The notes: generated by a model not told the origin, from the sequence alone. 64,000 nucleotides of DNA from Nioella halotolerans (GCA_003428585.1 QVQC01000076.1:62001-126000); one strand, 5' to 3'; shown: positions 7,750-16,876, counted from the stretch's first letter. Numbers and translations are program-made.

Positions 7750-8592
7750 ATGGACGCACCGGACCTGACCGGCCTCAAGGGGCAGCCGCTGCCGCAACGC
7801 CCGGCCTTTCAGCGATTCCTTGGGTCGACTGCGGTCTCTGTCGCGATCTACACCGCGGTGATGGTTGTTATCGTCTACAGTTCGTACGTAGGCGCAAAGA
7901 ACATGGGCTACAACTGGCAATGGAACCGTGTTCCGCAGTTTCTTTACAGCTTCACCGACGACGGGTTCCAACTGGGGGAGATCGGTTACGGCCTCCTTGC
8001 CACGATTCAGCTTTCCGCGACCGCTTTCGCGCTGGCCGTCGTACTCGGCCTTTTGGTGGCCCTTCTGCGCCTGTCAGGGCTGGTCATGGGCACGGCAGTG
8101 TCGATCGGCTTTCTGGAATTCGTCCGGAACATCCCGCTCCTGGTGCTGCTCTATCTCTTCTATTACGTGCTCGGCCCGATCTTCGGGTATGATCGCTACT
8201 GGGCGTCGATCCTGACACTGGCCGTGTTCCATTCGGCCCTGATTTCCGAGATCTTCCGCGCAGGCATCAACGCGGTGGACAAGGGCCAGTGGGAGGCCGC
8301 GAAATCCATCGGGATGCGCAGCGAGCAAATCTACCGCTACATCATCCTGCCGCAATCGATCCGTTTCATGCTGCCCCCGATGACGGGCGAGGCGGTGCAC
8401 CTGATCAAGAGCTCGGCCATCGTGAGCGTTATCGCGGTGGCGGAACTCACCACGGTCGGTCGCAACATCATTTCCGACACATTCATGAGTTTCGAAATCT
8501 GGTTCACGGTCGCCATCGTCTACATGGCGGTCACCCTGATCCTGTCCGTCGGCGTCACGTATCTCGAACACAGATACACCGTTGACCAATAA
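7750..8592 (+). CDS. Amino acid ABC transporter permease
   Basis: A 280-residue inner-membrane permease of the HisM/GlnP type. The ATPase-contact loop reads KGQWEAAKSIGM, then YIILPQSIRFMLPP. A conserved RNIPLLVLLYLFYY helix and a long periplasmic stretch after the first helix are seen, as in general amino acid permeases of the AapQ/BztB kind. It is paired with the permease at 9529, so the transporter is probably a heterodimeric channel. The start ATG follows the ATPase stop by 2 bases, indicating translational coupling. Confidence 0.92.
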   Translation: MDAPDLTGLKGQPLPQRPAFQRFLGSTAVSVAIYTAVMVVIVYSSYVGAKNMGYNWQWNRVPQFLYSFTDDGFQLGEIGYGLLATIQLSATAFALAVVLGLLVALLRLSGLVMGTAVSIGFLEFVRNIPLLVLLYLFYYVLGPIFGYDRYWASILTLAVFHSALISEIFRAGINAVDKGQWEAAKSIGMRSEQIYRYIILPQSIRFMLPPMTGEAVHLIKSSAIVSVIAVAELTTVGRNIISDTFMSFEIWFTVAIVYMAVTLILSVGVTYLEHRYTVDQ

Positions 8593-8634
8593 AAGAACCA
8601 CCGAGGCCCTAGAGATCCAACAAGGAGACAAGAC

Positions 8635-9468
8635 ATGACGATTACACGCAGACTGTTCGGGGCCGCCATTGGCGCGGCAATGGCGGCGGGCATCGCCTTG
8701 CCCGCAACGGCGCAAAGCACAACCCAGGCGCTGACATCCGAAAGCGTCATCACCCAGATCCAGGAAGAGGGCGTGATCCGCATCGGCCTGTCGCTTTTCG
8801 TGCCTTGGTCCATGCGCGACGTGAACGGGGAACTCATCGGGTTCGAACTTGATGTCGGCCGACAGCTTGCCGAGGACATGGGGGTCGAAGTCGAATTCGT
8901 GCCGACACCGTGGGATGGCATCATACCGGCGCTTCTGAGGGGCAATTTCGACGTGATCATTTCGGGCATGTCCTGGACCGCGCCCCGCAACCTGACGGTG
9001 AATTTCACGGATCCATACGCCTATACCGGGATGGCCATTCTCGCCAACCGCGACATGACAGAAGGCATGTCCATGGAGGATCTCAATTCGCCCGAAGTGA
9101 TCTTCACCGCGCGCCGAGGCGCAACCCCGGCCGTCGTGGTCGCCGAACAATTCCCCGAGGCGGAACTATTGCTCTTCGATGAAGACGGCGCAGCGACGCA
9201 AGAGGTTCTGAACGGCAACGCGCATGTCACCATGACCTCGCAGCCGACTCCAAACCGCGAGGCGGGCCGTCATCCCGACACTCTTTACGTGCCTTTCGAC
9301 ACGCTCTTCGATCCGCGTGCCGAGGGCTTTGCCTTGCGGCGCGGCGACCCCGATGCGCTCAACTACTTCAACAACTGGATTGCCCAGAAGTGGCGTACCG
9401 GCTGGCTGGAAGAGCGGCACGACTACTGGTTCAACTCTGAAGAATGGGCTGACCAGGTCGCGCAGTAA
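8635..9468 (+). CDS. Amino-acid-type ABC transporter substrate-binding protein
   Basis: A 277-residue family-3 solute-binding protein for the flanking permeases. The ATG lies after a good AAGGAGA site. The signal peptide MTITRRLFGAAIG has a TRRLF core that fits the Tat consensus moderately well, and a likely cleavage after ATAQ. Landmarks are VIRIGLSLFVPWSMRD, LIGFELDVGRQLAEDMG and DVIISGMSWT. It is followed by a strong hairpin at 9481-9503, which may boost its mRNA relative to the distal permease. The substrate is unknown. Confidence 0.9.
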   Translation: MTITRRLFGAAIGAAMAAGIALPATAQSTTQALTSESVITQIQEEGVIRIGLSLFVPWSMRDVNGELIGFELDVGRQLAEDMGVEVEFVPTPWDGIIPALLRGNFDVIISGMSWTAPRNLTVNFTDPYAYTGMAILANRDMTEGMSMEDLNSPEVIFTARRGATPAVVVAEQFPEAELLLFDEDGAATQEVLNGNAHVTMTSQPTPNREAGRHPDTLYVPFDTLFDPRAEGFALRRGDPDALNYFNNWIAQKWRTGWLEERHDYWFNSEEWADQVAQ

Positions 9469-9480
9469 TCAAACCACGCG

Positions 9481-9503
9481 AAGGGGCGGCACCGCCGCCC
9501 CTT
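9481..9503 (+). terminator. Intra-operon hairpin after the binding-protein gene
   Basis: A perfect 10-bp stem (AAGGGGCGGC paired with GCCGCCCCTT) with a 3-nt ACC loop, followed by a short T/C stretch. It begins 13 bases after the binding-protein stop and precedes the second permease. It may be a partial terminator or an RNA-stabilising element that gives more binding protein than permease. Confidence 0.6.
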
Positions 9504-9528
9504 TCCCAACCCGAAGGCAGGCCACCTC

Positions 9529-10410
9529 GTGATCCGCTTCTTTCAGAAATTCAGATGGCCCGACTGGGTGATCCTCGGCGTCCTGATGGCGTTCTTCGGC
9601 TATATCTGGTTCACCATCGAAGGCTCGCTGAACTACTCGTGGCGATGGCACCTGATCCCCAATTACATCTTGGGATGGCACACGACACGCGAGGTCTATT
9701 TCGCCAACATCCTCCTTCAAGGCCTTGGCGCGACGATCCGCATCTCGGTCTATGCCTCGGTCCTGGCCCTGATCTTCGGCACGATCCTGGGCATCGCCCG
9801 CTGTTCGTCGAACCTGACGATCCGGATGCTGGCACGCACCTACCTTGAGCTTCTGCGGAACATCCCGCCCGTCGTCGTGATCTTCATCTTCTTCTTTTTC
9901 CTCTCGCAGCAACTGATCGACTTTCTGAACCTCGAACGGTGGGCGCGCGGCATCGCGCGGCAGGACAACAACGCCGTCTGGGAATTCTTCTTCGGCGAAA
10001 TGCGCCGCTTCCCCTCGCTGATCGCAGGCGTCATCGTTCTGGCCCTGTTCGAGAGTGCGTTCGTGGGCGAGATCATCCGCGCGGGCATCCAGTCGATCCC
10101 CAAGGGACAGCGCGAGGCGGCCCGCTCGATCGGGATGAGCCACGGTCAGGAGCTTAGATACATCGTCCTTCCGCAAGCGGTGCGGAAAGTCGTCCCACCA
10201 TTGGCGAACCAGTTCATCTCACTCATCAAGGACAGCGCGATCCTGTCGCTGATTTCCGTGCAGGAACTGACCTACAAGACACTCGAACTGGTGGCGTCCT
10301 CCCGGATGATATTCGAGGCCTGGCTCACCACGGCCGGTTTCTACTTCGTCATCTGTTTCGGACTCAGTCGCCTCTTCGCCCGTTTCGAGAAGCGGTCAGA
10401 CAATCGGTAA
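9529..10410 (+). CDS. Amino acid ABC transporter permease (second subunit)
   Basis: A 293-residue inner-membrane permease of the HisQ/HisM family. It has the EAA loop KGQREAARSIGM followed by YIVLPQAVRKVVPPLANQF, a long periplasmic loop after helix 1, and the RNIPPVVVIFIFFFF segment. The start is GTG at 9529. It is the distal transport gene and precedes the ADP-ribosylglycohydrolase-like gene. With the 7750 product it would form the membrane channel driven by the 7001 ATPase. Confidence 0.92.
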   Translation: MIRFFQKFRWPDWVILGVLMAFFGYIWFTIEGSLNYSWRWHLIPNYILGWHTTREVYFANILLQGLGATIRISVYASVLALIFGTILGIARCSSNLTIRMLARTYLELLRNIPPVVVIFIFFFFLSQQLIDFLNLERWARGIARQDNNAVWEFFFGEMRRFPSLIAGVIVLALFESAFVGEIIRAGIQSIPKGQREAARSIGMSHGQELRYIVLPQAVRKVVPPLANQFISLIKDSAILSLISVQELTYKTLELVASSRMIFEAWLTTAGFYFVICFGLSRLFARFEKRSDNR

Positions 10411-10538
10411 GGCGCGAAGCCCGGCGCGATCCAGCCCCATGACGTCCGGCTGATCGGCAATCGCTGGCTTCTGCGGCTGAGGCGGCAGCGACATGACACG
10501 AACGAATTGAACACGGGTAAATGGAGAAAGGTAGAGAC

Positions 10539-11753
10539 ATGAAAACGGTAGACACGGTTTGTTGGGGCGCGCTGGTCGCGGATGCGGCGGCAATGGGCTT
10601 TCACTGGATGTACGATCAGGACAAGATCCAGAAGCTCGGGGGCGATACGCCCGAGTTCTTCGATCCGTCGGCCTCCTCTTCCGCCTACACGCGCAGCGCC
10701 GAGCTTGAATCGACCTTCGTGCATGCCGGCAAGACACCCGGCGACATGACACAATATGGCGAGCAGCTGCTGGTCATCATCAAGGCGATGGCCAAGAATG
10801 ACGGGAAGCTTGTCCAGACCGAATACGAGCAGGAATTCAAGAGTTTCTTCGGCCCGGGCGGCCCCTGGGTGGGCTATATCGACCGCCCAACGGGGCGCGT
10901 GCTGTTCAACCTCGAGAAGCGCAACCGCGATGCCTACGAACGGGCGCGAAGCTTCGACAATGGCCTGACCGAAAGCGAAAAGGACGTTCTCGACGATGAA
11001 GTCCGGGTGTCTTTCAAGTTCTACGACGACACCAAGAGCGTCGATTACAACCTCGAAGTTCTGGACGGGTGGGTGCTGCGCAAGAGCGACTACAAGCGCG
11101 ACCCGGAGAAAGACCAGATGAAGATCGACTACTGCCGCAACATGTTCCACGTCGTGCGCAACACGGAAAAGGAGCTTTGCGGCGACATCGGGGATGACCA
11201 GTTCCCGGCCATAGCGAAACTTCCACCGGTCGTTGCGCTCTATCGTGGGCAAGAAGACTACGACGACATGGTCGAACTGGCGGTTCGGATCACGAACCAC
11301 AATGACAAGGCGGTTATCTACGCGAACGTCTATGCGGCCATGCTGAACGCCGCCATCGAGACGCAGGACAAGGACGCGGTCATCGCGGCAGCGAAAGCCC
11401 AGGCGAAAGCCAGCGCGAACGCGGATCTCAACACCGAGATCTCGGATGCCATCGACGAGGCCCTGTCATTGCTCGACAAACCCCACCGGGAGATCGGGTG
11501 GTACTTCGGGCCAAGCTGTCACATGCCGTATGGACTGCCGCAGACCATTCACCTGATCGCGAATTGCAAGAGCTACGTGGACGGCATTCGCATGAACATT
11601 TCCGTCGGCGGGGACAACGCGGGCCGATCGATCATGGTCGGTGCCATTCTCGCCGCGCTCTATGGCGTGGATACGGAGAGCGGCCTGCCGCAGGACTGGA
11701 TCGACAAGCTCAGCAAGCGCCAGGAGATCGAGGGCCTTCTCGCCAAGCTGTGA
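10539..11753 (+). CDS. ADP-ribosylglycohydrolase-family protein with altered metal motifs
   Basis: A 404-residue cytosolic protein of the ARH/DraG fold, which normally cleaves N- or O-glycosidic ADP-ribose bonds using two Mg ions. The N-terminal ALVADAAAMGFHW corresponds to the family's GDALG segment. The usual TDDT and GGDTDT metal boxes are replaced by GDMTQ (68-72) and GGDNAGR (near 357-363), so some Asp ligands are lost. It lies 128 bases after the permease in the same direction and is probably cotranscribed. The context suggests hydrolysis of an imported N-glycosidic or amide compound. The real substrate is unknown. The ATG at 10521 is an alternative start. Confidence 0.75.
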   Translation: MKTVDTVCWGALVADAAAMGFHWMYDQDKIQKLGGDTPEFFDPSASSSAYTRSAELESTFVHAGKTPGDMTQYGEQLLVIIKAMAKNDGKLVQTEYEQEFKSFFGPGGPWVGYIDRPTGRVLFNLEKRNRDAYERARSFDNGLTESEKDVLDDEVRVSFKFYDDTKSVDYNLEVLDGWVLRKSDYKRDPEKDQMKIDYCRNMFHVVRNTEKELCGDIGDDQFPAIAKLPPVVALYRGQEDYDDMVELAVRITNHNDKAVIYANVYAAMLNAAIETQDKDAVIAAAKAQAKASANADLNTEISDAIDEALSLLDKPHREIGWYFGPSCHMPYGLPQTIHLIANCKSYVDGIRMNISVGGDNAGRSIMVGAILAALYGVDTESGLPQDWIDKLSKRQEIEGLLAKL

Positions 11754-11784
11754 GCGGGCGGTGACATCTGCCCCCAGCCTGCCT

Positions 11785-11808
11785 GCCTGCCCGGATGTCC
11801 GGGCGGGC
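11785..11808. terminator. Hairpin between convergent genes
   Basis: GCCTGCCCGGA pairs with TCCGGGCGGGC around a TG centre, giving an 11-bp stem with one G-T pair. It is placed between the stop codons of the ARH-like gene (plus) and the XRE-cupin gene (minus), so it could end transcription from both sides. There is no clear T-run. Confidence 0.4.
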
Positions 11809-11815
11809 GGCCCCG

Positions 11816-12394
11816 TCATGCGGGCCGCGACGTCACCGTCAGAAACTCGATATGATCGCCGGTGATCTCGGCAAACCCGTGCGGCAGTTTCGCATCAAAG
11901 CTGATCGAGTCTCCGGGCCCGAGTCGAAAGACCTCGCCACCGCAGCGATAGGTGGCCGCGCCCGAAAGCACATGCATGAAGGCATAGCCCTCGTGCTGGT
12001 AGCTCGGCAGGGTTCCGGCGTCCGCCGCTTCGATCCGGATGCGCGCGGCGTCGAAACGCCCCCCCGGCCCGCCATGCTTGCCAAGCAGCAGGAAGTCATG
12101 GCTGTGATCGGACGTCACCCGGCGCGAGGGCAGGCCCTGCCCCGCCTTGACATGGTGAATGTCGACCGCCTGTTCGTGCTGTGCCAGCATGGCCATGACG
12201 GGAACGGACAACGCCCCTGCCAGCGCCGAAAGCGTGGCGAGCGATGGCGAAACCTGCGCGTTCTCGATCCGGCTGATCATCCCGGGCGAAATCCCGGCCT
12301 CTGCGGCCAGCGCCGAAACGGTCAGCCCGCGCTCCTGTCGCAGGCGATGCAGCGTCCGTCCCACGGAAATGTCGATCCCCGGTATTTCTGCCAT
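11816..12394 (-). CDS. XRE family regulator with cupin domain (second copy)
   Basis: A 192-residue regulator with the same architecture as the 5581-6171 protein. It has an HTH_3 domain at residues 12-66 (LHRLRQERGLTVSALAAEAG, then ISRIENAQVSPS) and a cupin domain at 105-190 (YAFMHVLSGAATYRCGG, GPGDSISFDAKLPHGF). The start ATG has a GGAGG site. It is divergent from soxB. The intervening 53 bases carry TTTAC-N5-GTAAA, probably its operator, so it likely controls the sarcosine oxidase operon and itself. Its ligand may be a methylated amine or an intermediate, which is inference. Confidence 0.92.
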   Translation of the reverse strand: MAEIPGIDISVGRTLHRLRQERGLTVSALAAEAGISPGMISRIENAQVSPSLATLSALAGALSVPVMAMLAQHEQAVDIHHVKAGQGLPSRRVTSDHSHDFLLLGKHGGPGGRFDAARIRIEAADAGTLPSYQHEGYAFMHVLSGAATYRCGGEVFRLGPGDSISFDAKLPHGFAEITGDHIEFLTVTSRPA

Positions 12395-12412
12395 CTGTGC
12401 CTCCGGAATCGC

Positions 12413-12441
12413 TTGACCGGCATTTACCTATAGTAAACTAT
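12413..12441 (+). promoter_or_regulatory. soxB promoter with XRE-type operator
   Basis: TTGACC (12413-12418) as -35 is spaced 17 bases from AACTAT (12436-12441). The perfect inverted repeat TTTAC-N5-GTAAA occupies 12423-12437, inside the spacer. The half-site length and N5 spacing match the sites before the two ABC operons. The predicted transcription start would be at or near the soxB ATG itself. Confidence 0.55.
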
Positions 12442-12447
12442 ATTCGC

Positions 12448-13701
12448 ATGAAGCAACACTATTCCGCCCTGTCGCTTCTGCGACACGGGATCAACCGGCA
12501 CACCACCTGGGCCCCCGCCTGGCGCAGTCCGCCTCTGAAAGACCACTACGACGTGATCGTGATCGGTGCGGGCGGGCACGGGCTGGCAACCGCCTATTAC
12601 CTTGCGAAGGACCACGGGCTGACCAATGTCGCGGTGCTGGACCGCGGCTGGCTTGGCGGCGGCAATATCGCGCGCAACACGATCACGATCCGGTCGAACT
12701 ACATGCGCGACGCGTCGATCCCCTTCTACGTGAAATCCGTGGCGCTCTACGAGGCGATGACGCGCGAATTGAATTTCAACATGATGCATTCCAAGCGCGG
12801 CATGATCGACGTCATCCAGAATTACCCGATGATGCGTGACCGCAGGCGGCGTCAGCACATCATGGATATCTACGGCGCCACCTATGAACAGATCACCGAG
12901 GCCGAGATCCGCCGCCGCATTCCCGCGCTGACCGGCGGCGGGCCTGACGCGCGCCTGCCGGTGGTGGGCGGCTACGTTCACACGGATGCCGCCATCAACC
13001 GCCACGACGCTGTGGCCTGGGGCTATGCCCGCGCCATAGATGCCATGGGCGGCGAGATCCACCAGCAGACCCCGGTGACGCAGCTATTGCGGGGGCCGGA
13101 TGGGCGGATCGCGGGTGTGGAGACGCCGCGCGGCGTGATCCGCGCGCCCAAGGTCGCCGTTGCCGTGTCGGGCCACACCACCACGCTGACGGAAACCGTC
13201 GGGCTGACCCTGCCCCTGCGCACCATGAACCTGACAGCCTTCGTGTCGGAGCCGGTGAAACCGCTGATCGACGTCATCGTGAACTGCCCCGACGCGGGCT
13301 TTTACCTCAACCAGTCCGACAAGGGTGAGTTGGTCATCGGCGGCGCGCCCGACACGGGGCAGAGCTTTCGCCGCGACATCAAGCAGACTGTGTTCGAGGA
13401 TACGGTGTCGGCGATGCTGTCGCTCTTCCCGTCGTTCAAGAAGCTGAAATTCCTGCGCCAATGGGGCGGGCATCTGGATATCGCGCACGACGCCTCGCCC
13501 ATTCAGGATGAAACGGACGTGCCGGGGCTTTTCGTCACCGCCGGTTGGTGGGGCGGCTACAAGGCGATCCCGGCGGGGGGGCTGACGCTGGCGCACCTGG
13601 TGGCGACGGGGCGGCCGCACCCGCTGATGGAACCCTTCGGGATCAACCGCTTCCGCCATCTCGACTACGTGATGGAAACCGGCACCACGACGGCGAGGTA
13701 G
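12448..13701 (+). CDS. soxB: Sarcosine oxidase subunit beta
   Basis: The FAD/FMN-bearing catalytic subunit of heterotetrameric sarcosine oxidase, which oxidises N-methylglycine to glycine with transfer of the methyl group to tetrahydrofolate or release as formaldehyde. It is 417 residues. The start is taken at the ATG encoding MKQHYSALSLLRHGI, which matches the family N-terminus. The Rossmann motif VIGAGGHGLATAYYLA follows at about residue 36, then GWLGGGNIARNTITIRSNY. No Shine-Dalgarno is visible and a promoter lies immediately upstream, so the mRNA may be leaderless. It heads soxBDAG. Confidence 0.96.
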   Translation: MKQHYSALSLLRHGINRHTTWAPAWRSPPLKDHYDVIVIGAGGHGLATAYYLAKDHGLTNVAVLDRGWLGGGNIARNTITIRSNYMRDASIPFYVKSVALYEAMTRELNFNMMHSKRGMIDVIQNYPMMRDRRRRQHIMDIYGATYEQITEAEIRRRIPALTGGGPDARLPVVGGYVHTDAAINRHDAVAWGYARAIDAMGGEIHQQTPVTQLLRGPDGRIAGVETPRGVIRAPKVAVAVSGHTTTLTETVGLTLPLRTMNLTAFVSEPVKPLIDVIVNCPDAGFYLNQSDKGELVIGGAPDTGQSFRRDIKQTVFEDTVSAMLSLFPSFKKLKFLRQWGGHLDIAHDASPIQDETDVPGLFVTAGWWGGYKAIPAGGLTLAHLVATGRPHPLMEPFGINRFRHLDYVMETGTTTAR

Positions 13702-13710
13702 ACGCAAGCC

Positions 13711-13968
13711 ATGATGCAGATCCCCTGCCCCTTCTGCGGGCCGCGCAATGAAAGCGAGTTTTTCTACGGCGGGCCGGTAAGGCCCTCGCGCCCCGACCCG
13801 GCGGCGGTGAATGACGAGGACTGGACCGCGTGGCTGACGCAGGTGCCCAACCCGCTTGGCCCCGTTCAGGAACACTGGTGGCACGCGCGCGGCTGCGGCA
13901 CGTGGCTGACAATCTGGCGCGACACCCGCACGCATGACGTCGTGGAGGCCCCGGATGACGCAGGTTGA
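13711..13968 (+). CDS. soxD: Sarcosine oxidase subunit delta
   Basis: An 85-residue zinc-binding subunit of the sarcosine oxidase complex. The N-terminal CPFCGPRNESEF knuckle, then WWHARGCGTW with the distal His and Cys ligands, are the family signature. It starts at ATGATG 9 bases after soxB, and its 3' end overlaps soxA by 14 bases. Confidence 0.96.
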   Translation: MMQIPCPFCGPRNESEFFYGGPVRPSRPDPAAVNDEDWTAWLTQVPNPLGPVQEHWWHARGCGTWLTIWRDTRTHDVVEAPDDAG

Positions 13969-16873
13969 CCGGCTGGCAACGGGCGGCCGGATCGACCGGT
14001 CGCAGACCCTGAATTTCACCTTCAATGGCAAGGGGTACACTGGCTTCGAGGGTGACACGCTGGCCTCGGCCTTGCTGGCCAACGGGGTGCGGCTGACGGC
14101 ACGCAGCTTCAAGTATCACCGCCCGCGCGGGATTGTCGGCGCGGGGGTGGAGGAGCCCTCGACGCTGGTCGAACTGATGGGCGCGAACGCGTCGGGCAAC
14201 TGCCCCGCGACGACCGTCAGGCTGAGCGAGGGGCTGGTGGCGAAATCGGTGAACTGCTGGCCGTCGCTGGCGTTTGACATCGGCGCCTTGAACCAGCTGG
14301 CCAGCCGCTTCATCCCGGCGGGGTTCTATTACAAGACGTTCAAATGGCCGAACTGGCATGTCTACGAAGGCCCGATCCGCAAGGCCGCCGGACTGGCCGC
14401 CGCACCGTCTGAACCTCCCGCGAAGGGCCACTTTGAAAGCCGCTTTGGCCATTGCGACGTGCTGGTCGCGGGGGCGGGCCCCGCGGGGCTCATGGCCGCG
14501 CTGACGGCGGCGCGGGCCGGGCTGCGCGTCATGATCGCGGATGAAGGAACGGAGGCAGGCGGATCGCTTCTGTCCCGCAAGCTGACCATCGGCGGTGCGC
14601 CTGCGTTGGACTGGGTCGCGCAGACGGTCGCGGAACTGGCCGCGTTGCCCAATGTGACCCACCTGCAAAACGCCACGGTCTGGGGCTACCGCGAGCACAA
14701 CTACCTGATGGTGACGGAACGTGCCCCGACGAACCCCAGCCTTCTGGAACGCACGTGGCGGGTGCGTGCGGGCCACGTGATCACCGCGACCGGGGCGATC
14801 GAACGCGGCCTCGTCTTCGGCAACAACGACCGGCCCGGGGTGATGCTCGCCTCCGCTGTGCAGACCTACGTGAAGCGCTACGGCGTGGCCCCCGGCAAGC
14901 GGGCGGTCATCTTCACCAACAACAGCTCCGCCTATGCCGTGGCCGCCGATCTGGTGGCGGCCGGAGTGAAGGTTGTGGCCATCGTGGACAGCCGCGAGAC
15001 CGTGCCCGAGGACGCCCGCGCGCAGGTGCCGGGCATCGAGGTCATGGCCGGGAAAGTCGTGACCGAGGCACGGGGCGCGCGGCATCTGCGCGGCGTGGCC
15101 GTGACCGCGAAAACGGGCGGCGCGGCGCGGATCCTCTCCTGCGACCTGCTGGCGGTATCCGGCGGCTGGAACCCGACGGTGCACCTGTGGTCGCAATCCC
15201 GCAGCAGCTTGCGCTATGACGCGGCGCTTGCAACGTTCCTGCCCGACATCCCCGCGCAAGCGATCAGCGCGGCGGGGGCGGCGACCGGTGACCTGACCTT
15301 GAACGACGCCCTGCGATCCGGCGCAGAGGCCGCCGCGCATGTCGCGGGCTGCGACACGCCCGATATCCCCGAGGCCCCGGACCTGCCCTATGCCGTGGAC
15401 CCGCTCTGGCGCGTCGAGACATCCACGGGCAAGGCTTTCCTCGACCTGCAAAACGACGTCACCGTCGATGACGTCCATCTTGCGCTGCGCGAAGGCTATT
15501 CCAACGTCGAACACGTCAAGCGCTACACCACCGGCGGCATGGGGATCGACCAGGGCAAGACCGGCAACCTCAACATCATCGGCACCGTGGCACTGGCGCA
15601 GGGCATCGGCATGGATCAAGTCGGCACCACCACCTTCCGCGCGCCCTATACGCCGGTGTCCTTCGGGGCGATCGGGGGCCTGCGCGAGGACACCGTTGCA
15701 CTGCCCTACCGCCATACACCGATCACGGAGTGGAACCTTGCCCAAGGGGCGGTCATGTACGAATCCGGCGCGCGCTGGCGCAGGCCGGGCTATTTCCCCC
15801 GCGCGGGCGAAGGATTGCAGGAGGCCACCAACCGCGAATGCCGCGCGGTGCGCGAGCGCGTGGGGGTCTATGACGGATCTCCGCTTGGGACGGTCGAGCT
15901 GAAGGGCCGCGACGTGGGGCGCTTCCTCGATTACCTCTACACCAACGTCATGTCCTCGCTGAAACCGGGGCGCGGGCGTTACGGGCTGATGCTGTCGGAT
16001 GACGGGCTGATCATGGATGACGGGGTGTGCTTCCGGCTGGATGCGCATCGCTGGATCATCTCGACCTCCACCGGCCATGCCGACGCGATAAACGGCCATT
16101 TGGAAGAGATGCTGCAAACCCGCTTCCCGGATTGGAATGTCTTCATCACCCCCGTCACCAGCCAATGGAACAACGCCACGATCTGCGGACCGAAAGCGCG
16201 CGAGGTGATGGCGGCGCTTGGCACCGATATCGACCTTGCGCCCGAGGCCTTCCCCTTCATGTCGGTCCGCGACGGCGTGGTCGCGGGTCTGCCGGCCCGC
16301 GTCGTGCGGGTCAGCTTCACCGGCGAACTGTCCTTCGAGGTCAATGTCGCCCCCCGGCACATGCGGGCCCTGTGGGCGAAGGTGATGGAGGCGGGCCAGC
16401 CCTTCGGCATCCTGCCCGTGGGATCGGAAGCCAGCCATGTGCTGCGCGTCGAGAAGGGCTTCCTGTCGCTCGGGCACGAAGTGGACGGCACGGTTGACGC
16501 CCATGACCTTGGCATGGGGTGGGTGATGTCGAAGAAGAAAGCCGATCACCTCGGCAAGCGCGCGGTTCAGATCCGGCGCGACGGCACCGGCCCGCGCCGC
16601 GAACTGGTCGGCGTGATCCCCGAACCGGATTGCCAGATCCCGGAAGGTGCCCCGCTGACGCCGGGCGGAGGCAGGGAAGAGACCGAAGGCTTCGTCACCG
16701 CCTGCGTCTGGAGCGTGGTACAGGACAGATGGGTGGGGCTCGCCCTGCTGGAAAACGGCCATGCCCGCCACGGTGACACCGCCCATGTTCGGCTGAAGGG
16801 CGGCGAGGTGATCCCGGTGCGCGTCACCCCGCCCTGCCACTACGACCCCGATGGCGCGAAACTGAGGTCCTGA
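13955..16873 (+). CDS. soxA: Sarcosine oxidase subunit alpha
   Basis: The large subunit, 972 residues. The order is an N-terminal ferredoxin-like segment (FEGDTLASALLANG, then FKYHRPRGI), an NAD-binding Rossmann region with VAGAGPAGLMAALTAARAG near residue 170, a second FAD/NAD-type region, and a C-terminal GcvT-like tetrahydrofolate domain from about residue 600. The subunit channels methyl groups to folate. Its ATG lies inside soxD and has GGAGG 7 bases upstream, so the two are translationally coupled. Length and architecture are those of a complete gene. Confidence 0.96.
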   Translation: MTQVDRLATGGRIDRSQTLNFTFNGKGYTGFEGDTLASALLANGVRLTARSFKYHRPRGIVGAGVEEPSTLVELMGANASGNCPATTVRLSEGLVAKSVNCWPSLAFDIGALNQLASRFIPAGFYYKTFKWPNWHVYEGPIRKAAGLAAAPSEPPAKGHFESRFGHCDVLVAGAGPAGLMAALTAARAGLRVMIADEGTEAGGSLLSRKLTIGGAPALDWVAQTVAELAALPNVTHLQNATVWGYREHNYLMVTERAPTNPSLLERTWRVRAGHVITATGAIERGLVFGNNDRPGVMLASAVQTYVKRYGVAPGKRAVIFTNNSSAYAVAADLVAAGVKVVAIVDSRETVPEDARAQVPGIEVMAGKVVTEARGARHLRGVAVTAKTGGAARILSCDLLAVSGGWNPTVHLWSQSRSSLRYDAALATFLPDIPAQAISAAGAATGDLTLNDALRSGAEAAAHVAGCDTPDIPEAPDLPYAVDPLWRVETSTGKAFLDLQNDVTVDDVHLALREGYSNVEHVKRYTTGGMGIDQGKTGNLNIIGTVALAQGIGMDQVGTTTFRAPYTPVSFGAIGGLREDTVALPYRHTPITEWNLAQGAVMYESGARWRRPGYFPRAGEGLQEATNRECRAVRERVGVYDGSPLGTVELKGRDVGRFLDYLYTNVMSSLKPGRGRYGLMLSDDGLIMDDGVCFRLDAHRWIISTSTGHADAINGHLEEMLQTRFPDWNVFITPVTSQWNNATICGPKAREVMAALGTDIDLAPEAFPFMSVRDGVVAGLPARVVRVSFTGELSFEVNVAPRHMRALWAKVMEAGQPFGILPVGSEASHVLRVEKGFLSLGHEVDGTVDAHDLGMGWVMSKKKADHLGKRAVQIRRDGTGPRRELVGVIPEPDCQIPEGAPLTPGGGREETEGFVTACVWSVVQDRWVGLALLENGHARHGDTAHVRLKGGEVIPVRVTPPCHYDPDGAKLRS

Positions 16874-16876
16874 GCG

